NCBI GenBank assembly: GCA_052174495.1
Contig: JBQMRR010000060.1
Coordinates: 1 to 64,000, forward strand
Source of the DNA: Arsenophonus sp052174495
GTDB taxonomy: Bacteria > Pseudomonadota > Gammaproteobacteria > Enterobacterales > Enterobacteriaceae
Reading direction: 5' to 3'
DNA: 64,000 nucleotides
Numbering within the stretch: position 1 is the stretch's first letter; the number at the start of each line of letters is the position of its first letter. Under the pieces are notes generated by a model. That model was given only the letters and a program-made list of their open reading frames with translations, was not told the DNA's origin and searched no databases. Below are positions 1 to 11,040 of this stretch, piece by piece. Both the position numbers and the translations under genes were made by a program.

Positions 1-770
1 TGACAAAAATATTTTAAGGTCTTTACTTTTAGCTCAAGAGTTGCTGATTCATCACAAACTAAAGCTGATTTTTCATGCATTTGTAGACAGCTAATTGTCC
101 ACATATGATTAATAGAGCCTTCTACCGCAGCTTCAACAGCTAATGTTTTATTTGTACCGGTTGCCAGAACTAAAATTTCTTCCGCATCGAGTAGGGTTCC
201 TACGCCAACAGTAACAGCATATTTAGGTACTCGATCAATATTATCATCAAAAAAACGAGAATTTGCCCGTCGAGTTTCTGGTGTTAACGTTTTGATCCTA
301 GTACGAGAAGAAAGAGATGAAGCAGGTTCGTTGAAGGCAATATGGCCATCACTACCAACTCCTCCTATAAATAAATGTATTTTACCATAAAACTTAATTT
401 TATCTTCGTAACGTTTACATTCAGCATCGATATCTTTTGCATTACCATCAAGTAAATTAATATTGTTTTTCGTAATATCAATATGATTAAAAAAATTATC
501 ATACATGAAAGTATGATAGCTTTGTGGATGATTTTTAGGAATGCCGACATATTCATCCATATTAAAACTAACGACATGTTTAAAGCTAATTTTCCCTGCT
601 TTAAAGAGATTAATTAGCTCACGATAGGTAGCTAATGATGTTCCACCTGTTGGTAGTCCTAATAAGAATGGATCTGAAGCCGTTGGATTAAATTGATTAA
701 TTTTATTTGCAATGTAATTGGCGGAAAAAAGACCGACATCTTTTGCTGTTGTTAGAGGAATAAGCCTCAT
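1..770 (-). CDS. nagB: Glucosamine-6-phosphate deaminase, 3' end beyond window
   Basis: NagB converts glucosamine-6-phosphate to fructose-6-phosphate plus ammonia in the cytoplasm, the last step of GlcNAc use. The frame opens with ATG at 770, giving MRLIPLTTAKDVG, and runs without a stop for 256 codons to the window edge. The family length is about 266, so only about ten residues are missing. The active-site segments FNMDEYVG (near residue 70) and GVGSDGHIAFNEP (near 140) are present, as is the C-terminal LELKVKTLKYF. nagE lies on the opposite strand 2.4 kb away; in E. coli the two genes diverge from a short shared NagC-controlled region, which here has been pushed apart by IS remnants. I could not place a convincing NagC operator. 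Identity is very secure. Confidence 0.96.
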   Translation of the reverse strand, partial: MRLIPLTTAKDVGLFSANYIANKINQFNPTASDPFLLGLPTGGTSLATYRELINLFKAGKISFKHVVSFNMDEYVGIPKNHPQSYHTFMYDNFFNHIDITKNNINLLDGNAKDIDAECKRYEDKIKFYGKIHLFIGGVGSDGHIAFNEPASSLSSRTRIKTLTPETRRANSRFFDDNIDRVPKYAVTVGVGTLLDAEEILVLATGTNKTLAVEAAVEGSINHMWTISCLQMHEKSALVCDESATLELKVKTLKYFC

Positions 771-1299
771 TATTTTACCTCATTTAATTTTATTTCATAT
801 CAGCTATATTTTAATGATTTTCTATCATTCTGCTATTCTTTATTATTAATTGAGTTTTATAATTAAAATTGCTTGTCTGTTAATGTCTTATTCCAGAAGA
901 ATAATATGATTTTTAAAATAATTTAAGTTTAGTTTTAAACTAATTTTTTATAGACTGTAAACTGTAGACTGTAAACTGTAAACTGCAAAGTGTAGACTGC
1001 AATAGAATTTTACTATCTAATACTAGATTGCTAGATTGGGTAATTGTTTAATTTCAATTAAAGGCCCTTTCGTCGCGCAGTGATATTCATGCAAGGATAG
1101 TTATTGAGAGATATAGTTAAAGGTAAATATTACGATAATAAAACTTCATGATCAGGCAAATATAATACCTAAATTAAGGTCCATTCTTCAGGTTCAAGCT
1201 AGTAATAAACCTGCGTCTTTTTTAGCTAAAACGTTATGGTATTCTCTTAACTTACTGTTACTAAAGAAAAAACAAGATGATATTTGATGATTTGGCTAC
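771..1299. other. Non-coding, nothing recognised apart from a short tandem repeat
   Basis: This is the former nagB promoter side. It is AT-rich, and I see no conserved frame on either strand. The only structured element is the 7-bp repeat at 951-1005. An IS1595-type remnant begins near 1300. Confidence 0.5.
951..1005. repeat. 7-bp tandem repeat, about 7.8 units
   Basis: Units read TAGACTG, TAAACTG, TAGACTG, TAAACTG, TAAACTG, CAAAGTG, TAGACTG, then CAATAG. Consensus is TARACTG. The first five units differ only at the third base, which suggests recent slippage growth. It lies upstream of nagB, outside any frame I can recognise. Confidence 0.85.
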
Positions 1300-2310
1300 G
1301 TTGATAAAGGTTGTCACTTTGTTCAGAGAGCAATTTATAGCTATGTTATATTTTAATTATTATTGTTTTAAAGCAATCTTCTCGAGGTAGATAATTCTGT
1401 ATTTAAACAAAACTACACCTTAGAATCTACTAAAACATCTTTTAATCGGCTGGTATAAATATCTATATTTTAAATGTGGAATTACTTATCAATAACTTTC
1501 TGATTATTTTGTCTTTATTTAGACAAAAATGACTAATTCATGCGCTATTTAGCAAAGTTTCGTATCTTTAACCTCTATCAATAAAGATGAACTCTTTAAT
1601 CCATAATCAGATAGAAAAGAGATAGCATACTCTGAATTAAACTCTTCAAGAATCTCATTACTTACATAATTATCTTAATTTTGAACAATTAAAAGCGTAA
1701 ATCGTTCTTTTCTTTTTCTTTTCTTTTTTCGTTCTTTAGCTTTTTAATGTTAGATATAATGCTTCTCTTAAAAGGATTCAGGGAAAATGTTTCATCGATT
1801 TCAATAATACTCCCTTACTACATTTATATTGGCTATCACCGCTGAAATAAGAAAACTATGATACAATATAAACGTTGTTTTTAAATGAATCCCTGTTTAT
1901 TTTGCTAACTCCTGTAAAGTCAGTTTATTCAACATATATCATAGATAACTAAATCATTTATCCTTGTAATGTAGTTTTGCAAGAGGACTTTTTAGTAAAA
2001 TTATTAAATGTTTTCTGCTTTTCTGCAATCGAAGATTTTTCAATGATATTGCTGTAACCATTATGAATCTCCCTAATGGATAAGATGTTCACTGTAATAA
2101 CATGGCAGGATAAAGTAAAATGAGTTGCTTCAATACATGAATTGATATTATCCGATAGATTGTTATCTAGGAAACTAATGAGATACAGATTTATGTTGGT
2201 AAAGAGTAAGAAAAAATCTCTTTGATCTATTATGATTGCTTGCTTTTATGGCAACTTCTATAGCAAAAATCCTTCATTATATAATATAAAGGATATTATC
2301 TACCAATAAC
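1300..2310 (-). mobile_element. Decayed IS1595-family insertion sequence
   Basis: About 1 kb shares a common diverged sequence with 23077-24085, 45960-46990 and 52765-53765 in the same orientation, and with 5505-6245 and 49085-50005 inverted. Read on the minus strand, broken frames give pieces resembling the transposase C-terminus, for example near 1450 a segment like NINIYTSRLKDVL, which corresponds to the HIQNVNxYHSRLKxW motif of IS1595-type transposases. Stops and frameshifts are frequent, so it cannot encode an active enzyme. Family call rests on the combined copies. Confidence 0.7.
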
Positions 2311-2329
2311 TGTTACAAACATAGCCTGA

Positions 2330-3065
2330 TGATCACACTCCATATTTCCCATCATTTGCTGACGATTCTATCGTCAGCTGATGGAGAATACTCATTTTCT
2401 TGAAAAAACTGTTTTCTTTCTTTTTTCTGATCTGTTGCAGTCGTATACTAATTTCTGAACCCAACGCTGTATTTTTATCTGATATGAATCGCTGTTTACG
2501 CAAGCGCTCAACGGGTAATTTATGTGAAATGAGATGGAAAATCCTAAAGCTGAAGCATAAAGCATTTAAAACTAGAAGTCTGGTTATCTGTACATAGAAT
2601 CAAATTTCTTCCGCAAATGTCAAACAAACCTTCGCGACGTTATCTTTTTGTAGGTATAGATTGCACACTTGATGGATTCTATCCATCTTTAAAAAAATCA
2701 GATCCTGGCTAATGCTTGAGACTTCTTACGTAATCTTAACCCAGCCATTTCCATAGCTATCCATCGGATACTTGCAGACAATGGCAAAAAATTTACAGCG
2801 GAATTTTTAGTCTATAAAACGTTCAATTACCAGAAAACAGAAATTCATCTGTTTGTCTGTAGAACTTAATATAGAATATTGACTTAGCCTGATGATGCAT
2901 CCTGCAAACGAATAATATGGTCTAACGATTTAATGGGGGATGGAAGGGATGGGCTGCAGAGCTATTTTAATTTTAATGAAGAGCTTGAGATTATTTTTGC
3001 ATGAATATGTTTAGCTGTAAAATCAGTCTTAATGTAGATAGCCTTTATTGGAGTCTATAATCTAT
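2330..3065 (+). mobile_element. Decayed IS481-family transposase
   Basis: Broken plus-strand frames follow the order of an IS481-type transposase. The short frame 2400-2597 contains KLKHKAFKT, as in the helix before the catalytic core. Then come RRYLFVGID (near 2640), the DDE motif segment HRILADNGKKFTAEF (2765-2810), and a degraded version of the C-terminal LTKPxxPQTNGMVERFNG stretch (2880-2960). A second copy lies at 15240-15940. Frameshifts and stops make it inactive. The 65-codon frame 2400-2597 is a fragment of this and not a separate gene. Confidence 0.72.
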
Positions 3066-3225
3066 AAAAGATTGATTTAAAGTTAAACTTGAATTATTAA
3101 AAATAATCTATACTATCTTCAAGGGGAAGTTAATACTTAATGATAATTTATTCAAAAATTGAATATATGTAATATTTAACAATTAAGATCTCAGCAATGA
3201 GGTTATTCAAGGAAGGAGAAATATA

Positions 3226-4749
3226 GTGAATCTGTTAAGTTATTTACAGCGAATAGGTCGTGCTTTGATGGTGCCTGTTGCTGTGCTGCCCGCCGCTGCA
3301 ATTTTAATGGGAATTGGTTATTGGATCGATCCTAATGGCTGGGGAGCTAATAGCACTATTTCCGCTTTATTAATTAAATCAGGTTCGGCAATTATAGATA
3401 ATATGTCAATATTATTTGCAATTGGCCTCGCATATGGTTTATCAAAAGATAAAGATGGTTCTGCGGCATTAACTGGTTTTGTAGGTTTTTTAGTAGTAAC
3501 AACCCTATGTTCACCAGCAGCTTATTCGATGATCATGGCTGTTGCTATCGAGCAAGTTCCTGCAGCATTTGGTAAAATTAATAATCAGTTTGTTGGGATA
3601 TTGGTTGGTGTGTTGGCTGCTGAACTTTATAATCGCTATAGTAGTGTCGAATTACCGAAAGCATTCTCGTTCTTTAACGGCCGACGCTTAGTACCTATAT
3701 TGACATCATTTTTAATGATTCTATTATCTTTTGTTCTGATGTATATTTGGCCATTTATCTATAATGCATTAGTACTGTTTGGTGAAAATATTAAAGATTT
3801 AGGTTCATTAGGCGCTGGTATTTATGCTTTTTTTAATCGTCTATTGATTTCGGTTGGATTACATCATGCATTAAATTCAGTATTTTGGTTTGATGTAGCG
3901 GGTATTAATGATATTCCTAACTTTTTGGCTGGTGCTAAATCATTGGATTCAGGTCTAGCCGAAAAAGGTATTACTGGGCGTTATCAAGCTGGATTTTTCC
4001 CCATCATGATGTTTGGTTTACCTGCTGCGGCATTGGCAATTTATCATTCTGCTCGTCATGAAAATAAAGAAAAAGTTGCTGGTATCATGATGGCAGGTGC
4101 TTTTTCTGCTTTTTTTACTGGCATCACTGAACCGCTTGAATTTTCATTCATGTTTGTGGCACCCCTTCTTTATGTCATTCATGCTCTTTTAACTGGATTT
4201 TCTGTTTATATTGCGGCTGCAATGCACTGGATCTCAGGTTTTGGTTTTAGTGCTGGTTTAGTTGATATGTTGCTGCAGAGCCATAACCCATTAGCAGTTA
4301 ATTGGTATATGTTAATTTTCCTTGGGCTAATTTTCTTTTGTTTATACTACATCATATTTCGTTTTGTGATTAATAAGTTCAATTTAATGACACCAGGTCG
4401 TGAAATAATTAATAACTGTCAATCCGTAGATGATTACGATAAAAATATCACCAGTAGTGATAAAGAAAATATTACTCATGAAGCATATCAATATCTTACT
4501 GCAGTGGGTGGAACAGATAATTTAACAGCAATCGATGCTTGTATTACTCGTTTACGCTTAGGTCTAAAAGACATTAATATTATTAATGATGACTTGATAA
4601 AGAAATTAGGTGCATCAGGCATTATTCGTTTAAATAAAAATAATGTGCAAATTATTGTTGGAACGCGAGCAGAAATAATTGCAGAAGCGATGAAGAAGAT
4701 TACTGCAAGAGAAGTTGCTGCACCATCAAGTATCGTTCAGAACAGATAA
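3226..4749 (+). CDS. nagE: N-acetylglucosamine PTS permease, EIICB only
   Basis: Inner-membrane PTS transporter that imports and phosphorylates GlcNAc. Starts at GTG 3226 behind the strong ribosome site GGAAGGAG (3210-3217). The N-terminal EIIC domain (about residues 1-390) is strongly hydrophobic with many membrane spans and carries the conserved GITEPLEF motif near residue 300. EIIB follows (about 418-490) with the phosphorylatable cysteine at 439 in AIDACITRLRL. The protein stops at 507 residues, whereas the E. coli enzyme (about 648) continues into EIIA. Broken EIIA sequence lies just downstream (4785-5230), so the domain was lost after the lineage inherited the full gene. The protein could still work if soluble EIIA-Glc (Crr) supplies phosphate in trans; that is inference. 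Confidence 0.93.
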   Translation: MNLLSYLQRIGRALMVPVAVLPAAAILMGIGYWIDPNGWGANSTISALLIKSGSAIIDNMSILFAIGLAYGLSKDKDGSAALTGFVGFLVVTTLCSPAAYSMIMAVAIEQVPAAFGKINNQFVGILVGVLAAELYNRYSSVELPKAFSFFNGRRLVPILTSFLMILLSFVLMYIWPFIYNALVLFGENIKDLGSLGAGIYAFFNRLLISVGLHHALNSVFWFDVAGINDIPNFLAGAKSLDSGLAEKGITGRYQAGFFPIMMFGLPAAALAIYHSARHENKEKVAGIMMAGAFSAFFTGITEPLEFSFMFVAPLLYVIHALLTGFSVYIAAAMHWISGFGFSAGLVDMLLQSHNPLAVNWYMLIFLGLIFFCLYYIIFRFVINKFNLMTPGREIINNCQSVDDYDKNITSSDKENITHEAYQYLTAVGGTDNLTAIDACITRLRLGLKDINIINDDLIKKLGASGIIRLNKNNVQIIVGTRAEIIAEAMKKITAREVAAPSSIVQNR

Positions 4750-4784
4750 TTAATAGTCAGCAGTAACTTAAGTAGTAAACTAAA

Positions 4785-5230
4785 ATAAGCTTTTATGGAG
4801 TGTAAAGGGAGTAGAAGGGGGGACCCCCGCAGGCAGTTGAGTTTAATGATAAATTTACTTCTTTAATAAAATTGGGTATTAGCGGCACACCTCTGTCTCA
4901 GTAATATTATAAAAAATTTGATACCAATCATTCTTTTTATATATAAGCAAAAGAAGATGTTGAAATAATCCTTCATATTGGTATTAATACTGTAGTGTTA
5001 AGGTGGCAGAGATGTGAGCGTTTAATTAAAGAAAATACTGATGTAAAAATAGGTCAAAGGTCTATTCTAAAAATTAGATTTCAATTACTTAATGGTTAAA
5101 AGTTAAATTGCCCTTTAATTAAAAAGAAAACTAATCCCTCCTTACTAAAAATAAATAGAATTGGTTATTATCTCTGCTGTAATTTACAGCTACTATCTAA
5201 TAGTATGTTTTAATATAACTATTTAATTTT
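4785..5230 (+). pseudogene. nagE: Decayed EIIA domain formerly part of NagE
   Basis: In a frame different from nagE, 4911-4943 reads KFDTNHSFYI, then a TAA stop at 4944-4946, then EDVEIILHIGINTVVL. These are the two histidine motifs of a glucose-type EIIA domain (NHAF and VHxGIDTVxL); the second histidine is the normal phosphorylation site. The frame continues as IKENTDVKIGQRSILKI, matching the later EIIA strands. Frame change, in-frame stop and loss of the linker show that the domain is dead and no longer joined to the 507-residue EIICB protein. Confidence 0.85.
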
Positions 5231-5504
5231 AAAAAAATTAAGTATATTTGTTTTGTCCCGAATCATTACATATTACTTCCTTTTTAGCACATCTATATTC
5301 ATAGAATTATAGCTATTTGCACAGGATAAGACAAAATCTCATTATGATAAGAGAAGGGCACCCTCCTCGTCAAGAATTAATGCCCAAAATAGATTTGCTT
5401 TTAGAGAGGAAAGATCCTGAATTTACTTTGGGTATAATGATATAGCATCTTAAACTTATCGTTATTAAATGAAAAAGAAGATGTTATTGATGCGGATCCC
5501 CCCA
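5231..5504. other. Non-coding, nothing recognised
   Basis: This is the stretch between the dead EIIA domain and an IS1595-type remnant. In E. coli glnS follows nagE, but I found no glnS-like segment here in any frame. Confidence 0.4.
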
Positions 5505-6245
5505 CTTATGTTAGCAAACATTATTGATAGAAACCCATTATAATTAAGAGAAATTTTCAGCACAGAGATAAGATGAACAAGTAAACAGTCATACAGATCA
5601 AAGAAACTCTCTCTCAATTCCTGTAACATAAAGCTTCATCTCATTAATTAGCTCAATAATAATTTATTAGATGATCTCGGTTCATGTATTAAAGCAACTC
5701 CTCCATTTCATCCTGTCCACACTGTCACAGTGAACATCTTATCCGTTAGAAACATTCATTATAGGGTTATACAGGGAGATCATTACAAAATCCCTTAATT
5801 TTAGAAAAGATTAATAATCTTACTGGAAGTCTTCTGGCGAACTAGGTCATAAGGATAAAATGGTTTAGTTATCTGAGATGTATGTTAAATATCTTCACGT
5901 TACGGGGGAGTTAGCGAAACAAACAGGCATTGATTTAAAAACAACGTTTACATGGTGTTCACTGCTTTCTTAGTTTATCGACACGATACAACGTAAATAT
6001 GCTAAGATTATTTGAAGTTGATGAAACATTTTTTCCTAAATCTTTTAAATAGAACCGTTCTTTTCCAGATAGAAAAAGTAGAAAATGCAAAAGAAGAAAG
6101 AGATAAAAAGAAAAAAAGAATTATGGCCTGTTAATCGTTCGAGAATTAACAGGAGTTATATTAGCGATGAAATTAGTCACCATCACAAACTAATAAGGGT
6201 GATAATCAAAAATTATTGGCAATAAATTCCATATTTAAAATATAA
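5505..6245 (+). mobile_element. Decayed, truncated IS1595-family element
   Basis: Plus-strand broken frames give LAKQTGIDLKTTF (5915-5955), then a degraded VDETFFPKSFK segment (6020-6050) carrying the first catalytic acidic residue region of IS1595-type transposases, followed by a Lys/Arg-rich stretch. Similar to the other copies but inverted relative to 1300-2310. Its right end is missing, and an IS256 remnant follows. Confidence 0.7.
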
Positions 6246-6289
6246 AGCACACTAACCGGTGTGTGCTATGTTTATCTTTCTATAGCGAT

Positions 6290-7455
6290 GAAGAAACTGA
6301 AAATACTTTGCTGAAAATCTTGCTGATAAAATATTAAGGACTTTATTAGTACCATCAGAGCTCTCTGTTCCAGACCATTCTGCAGATTACCATTAACTTT
6401 CGGTTCCACTTCCTTATAAGAGGAGTGAAGGGTACCACATTAGATGTTTTATGTACTACAAAAGAGCGTTGGTGAACGTGTTTAGAAATATCTTTTCTAT
6501 TGCATTTCAAAAATAATAGGATCGTTTTCCATAGCCAATCTTTAAAAATAAGGTTAAGAATATACTCACAGGTAATTAAGACGTTATGCCAAATTTCCTG
6601 CTAACTCTCAATAAGCATTTTCAACTGCAATTAGCTTTTTTATAGCCATGCGCGCAATGCTACCAATAATGAGCAGCAGAAAAAAGCGATCAACTTACCT
6701 GACAAACGGTATATACCCATCATCCAAGTAATAAAGTATAGCGTATCGCTTAAATCACGTAACTGCTATTGCCTGTACTTTTCAAATCATTATTGTCTTA
6801 ATCTACTTACTGATAGTACTATAGAGAAATCATATTCTCTCATTGAGAAACACCACTTAAGCTTCGTAAAATCAGGGGTAGAGATGTCTTACAGGTGCAA
6901 AGTAGGGGGGGATTAGTAACTTTTTTTATGATTTTGCACACTTCAAATAAGGTAGCAAAGAGCTACTGAAGGGTATTCTGTTACTACTGCAATACCCCCA
7001 TTTAACTTTAGGAAATTTATTCTCAATATCGTCAATAACCTAGTCTGTAGGATCGCTATAATAAATAACTATTACGGACGACGAATGAGATCGATCCGTA
7101 GACAAAACTCGGCGTTGAAGAGGTTATCCAGGATGCCTTTTAGCATAAACTAATAGCGATATCTATTAGTTACCTAGCAGTATTACAGATGAATTCATGC
7201 AAAAAAATCAGAGATAATTTCTAGTTTTTCAGAAATTTACATGGTAAATTTTCATGGTATATCATATCTCTAATGTTAAAATCATTCACGAAATTAATTA
7301 GTAGAATGCATCGCAGCATCTTAGAAATCTGCGCAATACCAGATTATAAGCATAACCATACACATCCGGTGGGGTAAACTGTATCCAATTTAAGGATGCA
7401 GAATAGATTTATGAAGTATCAGAGTGGAACGTAGCCTGATTGTCATACAATAGAT
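6290..7455 (-). mobile_element. Decayed IS256-family (mutator) insertion sequence
   Basis: Minus-strand copy. The region near 7020-7130 matches the N-terminal transposase part seen in other copies, and the outer end at 7382-7455 carries the shared terminal motif GAGTGGAACGTAGCCTGAT. The same arrangement is seen at 58738-60215. The left end is eroded. No open transposase frame remains. Confidence 0.65.
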
Positions 7456-8019
7456 TTGCTAATAACTCCTTTATCTATTTTGCAATTATTTAATTTAATT
7501 GAAAATAGATAAATTTAATGCAGTCATTATTTCCTAGTAGGAAATAATGACTGCATTAAATTTATCAACATCTATATACAGATCCTAAAATAGGATATTT
7601 CCCCACGGGAAATATATGAAGATTTGAGCATCATTATGTTTTATTTTTCTTATTTTTACTTATATGATAAATAATAATCAGTTTCTCTTGATTATGTACC
7701 AAAAAACACTAAAACATTCTGTTACTAATCATAACAGATGATAAGCATTAATTCATGAATTGCATTCAATATGATTGAATACAATCATATGCTTAAAATT
7801 CCTGCAATAGGTTTCCCATATCTGACTCTTTTTATAGTAGATTGTCACTAATTCATTTTATGTGATCAAATAAAACTTAATCGGAAATTTTAATAAATCT
7901 TCTATCAAAAATGATTATATCTATAATGTTGATTGGCTTATAAAAATAAAGATTTCTATCTTATTAACCATCTACAAATCAATCATATCATAATTAGTGA
8001 GCAAAAACGATTTCTTTGA
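7456..8019. other. Non-coding gap between IS256 remnant and dead arcB
   Basis: No conserved frame is visible. The only striking element is the perfect palindrome at 7508-7566. A small frame-like stretch near 7900-8000 may be the last decayed codons of arcB. Confidence 0.45.
7508..7566. repeat. Perfect 59-nt palindrome (29-bp arms, 1-nt centre)
   Basis: Left arm 7508-7536 begins GATAAATTTAATGCAGTC; right arm 7538-7566 is its exact reverse complement; the single central base is G7537. It is too long and too AT-rich for an ordinary rho-independent terminator, and it lies between dead sequences where random mutation should have spoiled an old inverted repeat. Confidence 0.95.
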
Positions 8020-10318
8020 TGTTGGGGGCAATATTTATAATACACCCAATTTCAGTTTTTGATTATTTTAAAATCCTGATAATCATTATTTCAAAATTTT
8101 AATATCTTTTACCAATCTATATTTAATTCATTAAACTATTTTCAGTTATTATCCAACCAGACAGGTAAATTTAGGAATTTGTGGGTATTAAGCTAACTTC
8201 TGAAAATAGCACAAATTAATTACACACCCGCTTATACCTTTAATGTTATTGGCTTCAATAACAATTCTATTTTGATCTTTAGGCAGAACATTATAGTTCG
8301 ATAAATATGAATATCCTGTCATCACTTTTTTAAAGATTTTCACGCCTTTTCAATTAGTTTTTAATCCAACTAATTCAAATATTAATTAAATGTCTTACTA
8401 TCTAAGATGTTATCATAGCTAGCTAAATTACTTTAGCAAAGTACTGATGGATTTATTTTTATAATCAGTTAAATATCTTCACTAGTCTTTATTAAAATTC
8501 TTACTATAAGAGTAGTGTACTCAATACATCATCCATATTTGCAGCAATATATTCTTTTTATCTTTTAATATATTAGCTGTTAATGCAATTGAAGCTAAAT
8601 GCTTTATCATCAGCATAGATTTAACAAAACTAATCTTCAATATCAAAACCGGTTATATTAGATAGTATATATCCAATAAAACTAAATCATAACTACCAAT
8701 TTTAAATATTTCTAATTCTGCTTTACTACTGTTAATAAGATTAACAGTATGGCTTAATTTTCTAAAATAGATTATTTTACGATAATATTTAGTTTAATAT
8801 ATTCTACTAAAAGAATATGCAATTTAAATAGTAAAACAGCTTTATATGTTGCTATATCAATTATTTTTGCAATACTTAGCCTTATAAGTGACACAGTAAA
8901 ACAAGAATTCACCTACAAGAGATAGATACTATCGACTTATATATCTCCCCCCATCCTTTTTCTAATCGTTTAGAAATAGAGAGTCCAATTCTCCAGTACC
9001 CATTGCTGATTTGACAACAGTACTACTATATACTTGATAGTATATAGTAAATCTTTTGCGCTTCTTTATGTGATACTAATGCTACTATCGATAACCTGAA
9101 TAAAAAGTTGCTCATCAACTTCATACCAAATACAAACTTTAATCTCACCTCTTATTGAATAAATTTTACGGCATTACTAATCAAATTCCATAGTATTTGT
9201 CGTAACCAATGGTCTTAAATGAGTAATGATCTTGTTTGGTAAATTCTCTTTTACTTTTAGTAAAATTTTAATATTTAGGCTTTACTAAAAGCTCGATAAG
9301 TTTTCAAGATCAAAAATAAATTACTTAAAAATCAATTTATTAACTATCTAACTAACTAAATTAACTTAGTGTGATTCAATCTTATCCATTTCAATAATAT
9401 CATTAAAATATTATTTAACCTGATAGCGCTGACGTGAATATTTTCAACTAATTTATTTGTTTATTAATTAATTCTGTATTGAGTAATATACGACTCCAGT
9501 TTGATATTTCCATTAAGCGGAGTACAAAGCTTATGGCTGATTGGTTGAAATAAATATTATCTTATTACTAGCATTTTCTAACGATTACTATTATTATTTA
9601 AGTTTGATAAAATCACATCTAAAACCTACTAACCTATGATGGGTTTCAACCTGATCATAAAAAGAGACTTTACATATTTTAAAGCATACTGTTCGCTCAT
9701 CACGATACACAACCATTGTTCATAGAACAATAATAAATTATAAAATACTTTTTTATCAGTTTCAATCTCTTTTTCTGCAACTTGCTCAGCATAAATTTCA
9801 CAATAAGTTAGTTCAATTAAGCTAATTTCATTACAACCTGTCAGCAATTCCATTACTTGCGATTATAACAAAAAATTATTATGTTTATTACGGTAATAAA
9901 CAAGATCAGCTGGTACATCTAAAAATGATTGAAATAATACAGACTTCTGTTCGAACTCAAGTTTCGTCCATTCTCTCGACGATTCATCTCTTTTTTACAA
10001 TTTTTTAATAATTCTAAATGCGTCTTTTATATTTTTTACTCTCTGTAATTTTCAAATAATGATAACAAGACTCTTCAAATTGCTCAACAACAATAGAGAG
10101 AAAGTAGACTACTAAAGATCGTAATAATTAATCTAAAAAAATGGAGCAAACAAAATCAACATCTTGAATGCTGCCATATGATAAAACATCAAAATCGCTA
10201 TTTGTAATATGATCATTAATCTGATAAGTGCTGCAACTAGTAGTAAAGAAAATTCAATCAATCTAAACTTCATCATTAAATTAACATAATACTGAATAAA
10301 TTCTTTAATTATCTTTAT
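8020..10318 (-). pseudogene. arcB: Decayed sensor kinase ArcB
   Basis: The whole gene is present as broken frames in the right order and at about the right length (778 codons in E. coli). N-terminus near 10318: QYYVNLMMKFRLIEFSLLL, with the expected start codon changed to ATA (10316-10318). PAS region: the open piece 9629-9853 begins MELLTGCNEISLIEL and contains YEQWL. Receiver domain at 8550-8780: FKIGSYDLVLLDI and ALTANILKDKKEYI. HPt domain near 8190-8240, where the phospho-acceptor HKIKG segment now reads NNIKG. Stops and frameshifts occur throughout. ArcB with ArcA represses respiratory genes such as mdh when oxygen is low; sspB lies next to it as in enterobacteria. Confidence 0.9.
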
Positions 10319-10542
10319 AATAGACGAACTCGCTACACGATATAGAAAATCAGCTTAAACAATAACTTATATAGATAAAAACAGAGAGATCATAACATAG
10401 ATTATGTGGGATAATTTATATTTAGGTTTTCATAAACAATAAATTAACTTATAAAAAATTTTATATCAGATAAATATAAACTTTATAATTAAAATTTTAG
10501 TTTAAAAAATAGTATTAATAATTTCCTCAATCATAACATACC

Positions 10543-11034
10543 TTATTTAATAACACGTAACATTGGGCGTCTTTTTGGTGGCATTGGCGGCTCATCATCA
10601 GAAGATAAAATTGATGTTATTTTTTGCGATTTTTTCGATAATTTGAAGTCACTAACAAGCACTAAATTTTTACTTTTAGTGATAAAATTATCTACACAAC
10701 TCTCATATTTTGCCTCAGGTTCAAATATCATTCCTACTCCATTTTCGCGCCCATAGATAGCAATGATAGCACTCATAGGCACCTCAACATAGCGAGGAAC
10801 ACCACCAAAACGCGCATTGAAGCTGACAATTTCGTTAGTTAGCCTTAAATTATCGACGGAATAAGGTGTAATATTTAAAATAATCTGTTCTTTATACGTA
10901 TATTCCATCGGAATATTTACACCAAAAATATTAACATCAACAACTAAATAGGGTGTCATATTATTATCGAGAAGCCATTCATAATGAGCCCTAAGAAGGT
11001 AAGGACGACGTGGTGACATTTCTAACAATTCCAT
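10543..11034 (-). CDS. sspB: ClpXP adaptor SspB
   Basis: SspB binds ssrA-tagged peptides and delivers them to the ClpXP protease. The N-terminal folded domain (about residues 5-115) is well conserved: PRRPYLLRAHYEWLLDNN, then FNARFGGVPRYVEVP. A variable linker follows, and the extreme C-terminus reads PMLRVIK, equivalent to the ALRVVK motif that docks on the ClpX zinc domain, so both working ends are kept. Length is 163 against 165 in E. coli. It sits 6 bp after sspA in the same operon. The start gives MELLEMSPRRP, matching MDLSQLTPRRP in E. coli. Confidence 0.97.
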   Translation of the reverse strand: MELLEMSPRRPYLLRAHYEWLLDNNMTPYLVVDVNIFGVNIPMEYTYKEQIILNITPYSVDNLRLTNEIVSFNARFGGVPRYVEVPMSAIIAIYGRENGVGMIFEPEAKYESCVDNFITKSKNLVLVSDFKLSKKSQKITSILSSDDEPPMPPKRRPMLRVIK

Positions 11035-11040
11035 AATAAA

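Noticed and set aside
365..577. 70-codon minus-strand frame inside nagB
   Set aside because: It is out of frame with nagB, which is open across the whole region with strong family similarity.
771..850. NagC operator near nagB
   Set aside because: T-rich stretches vaguely resemble the site, but no convincing symmetric match was found.
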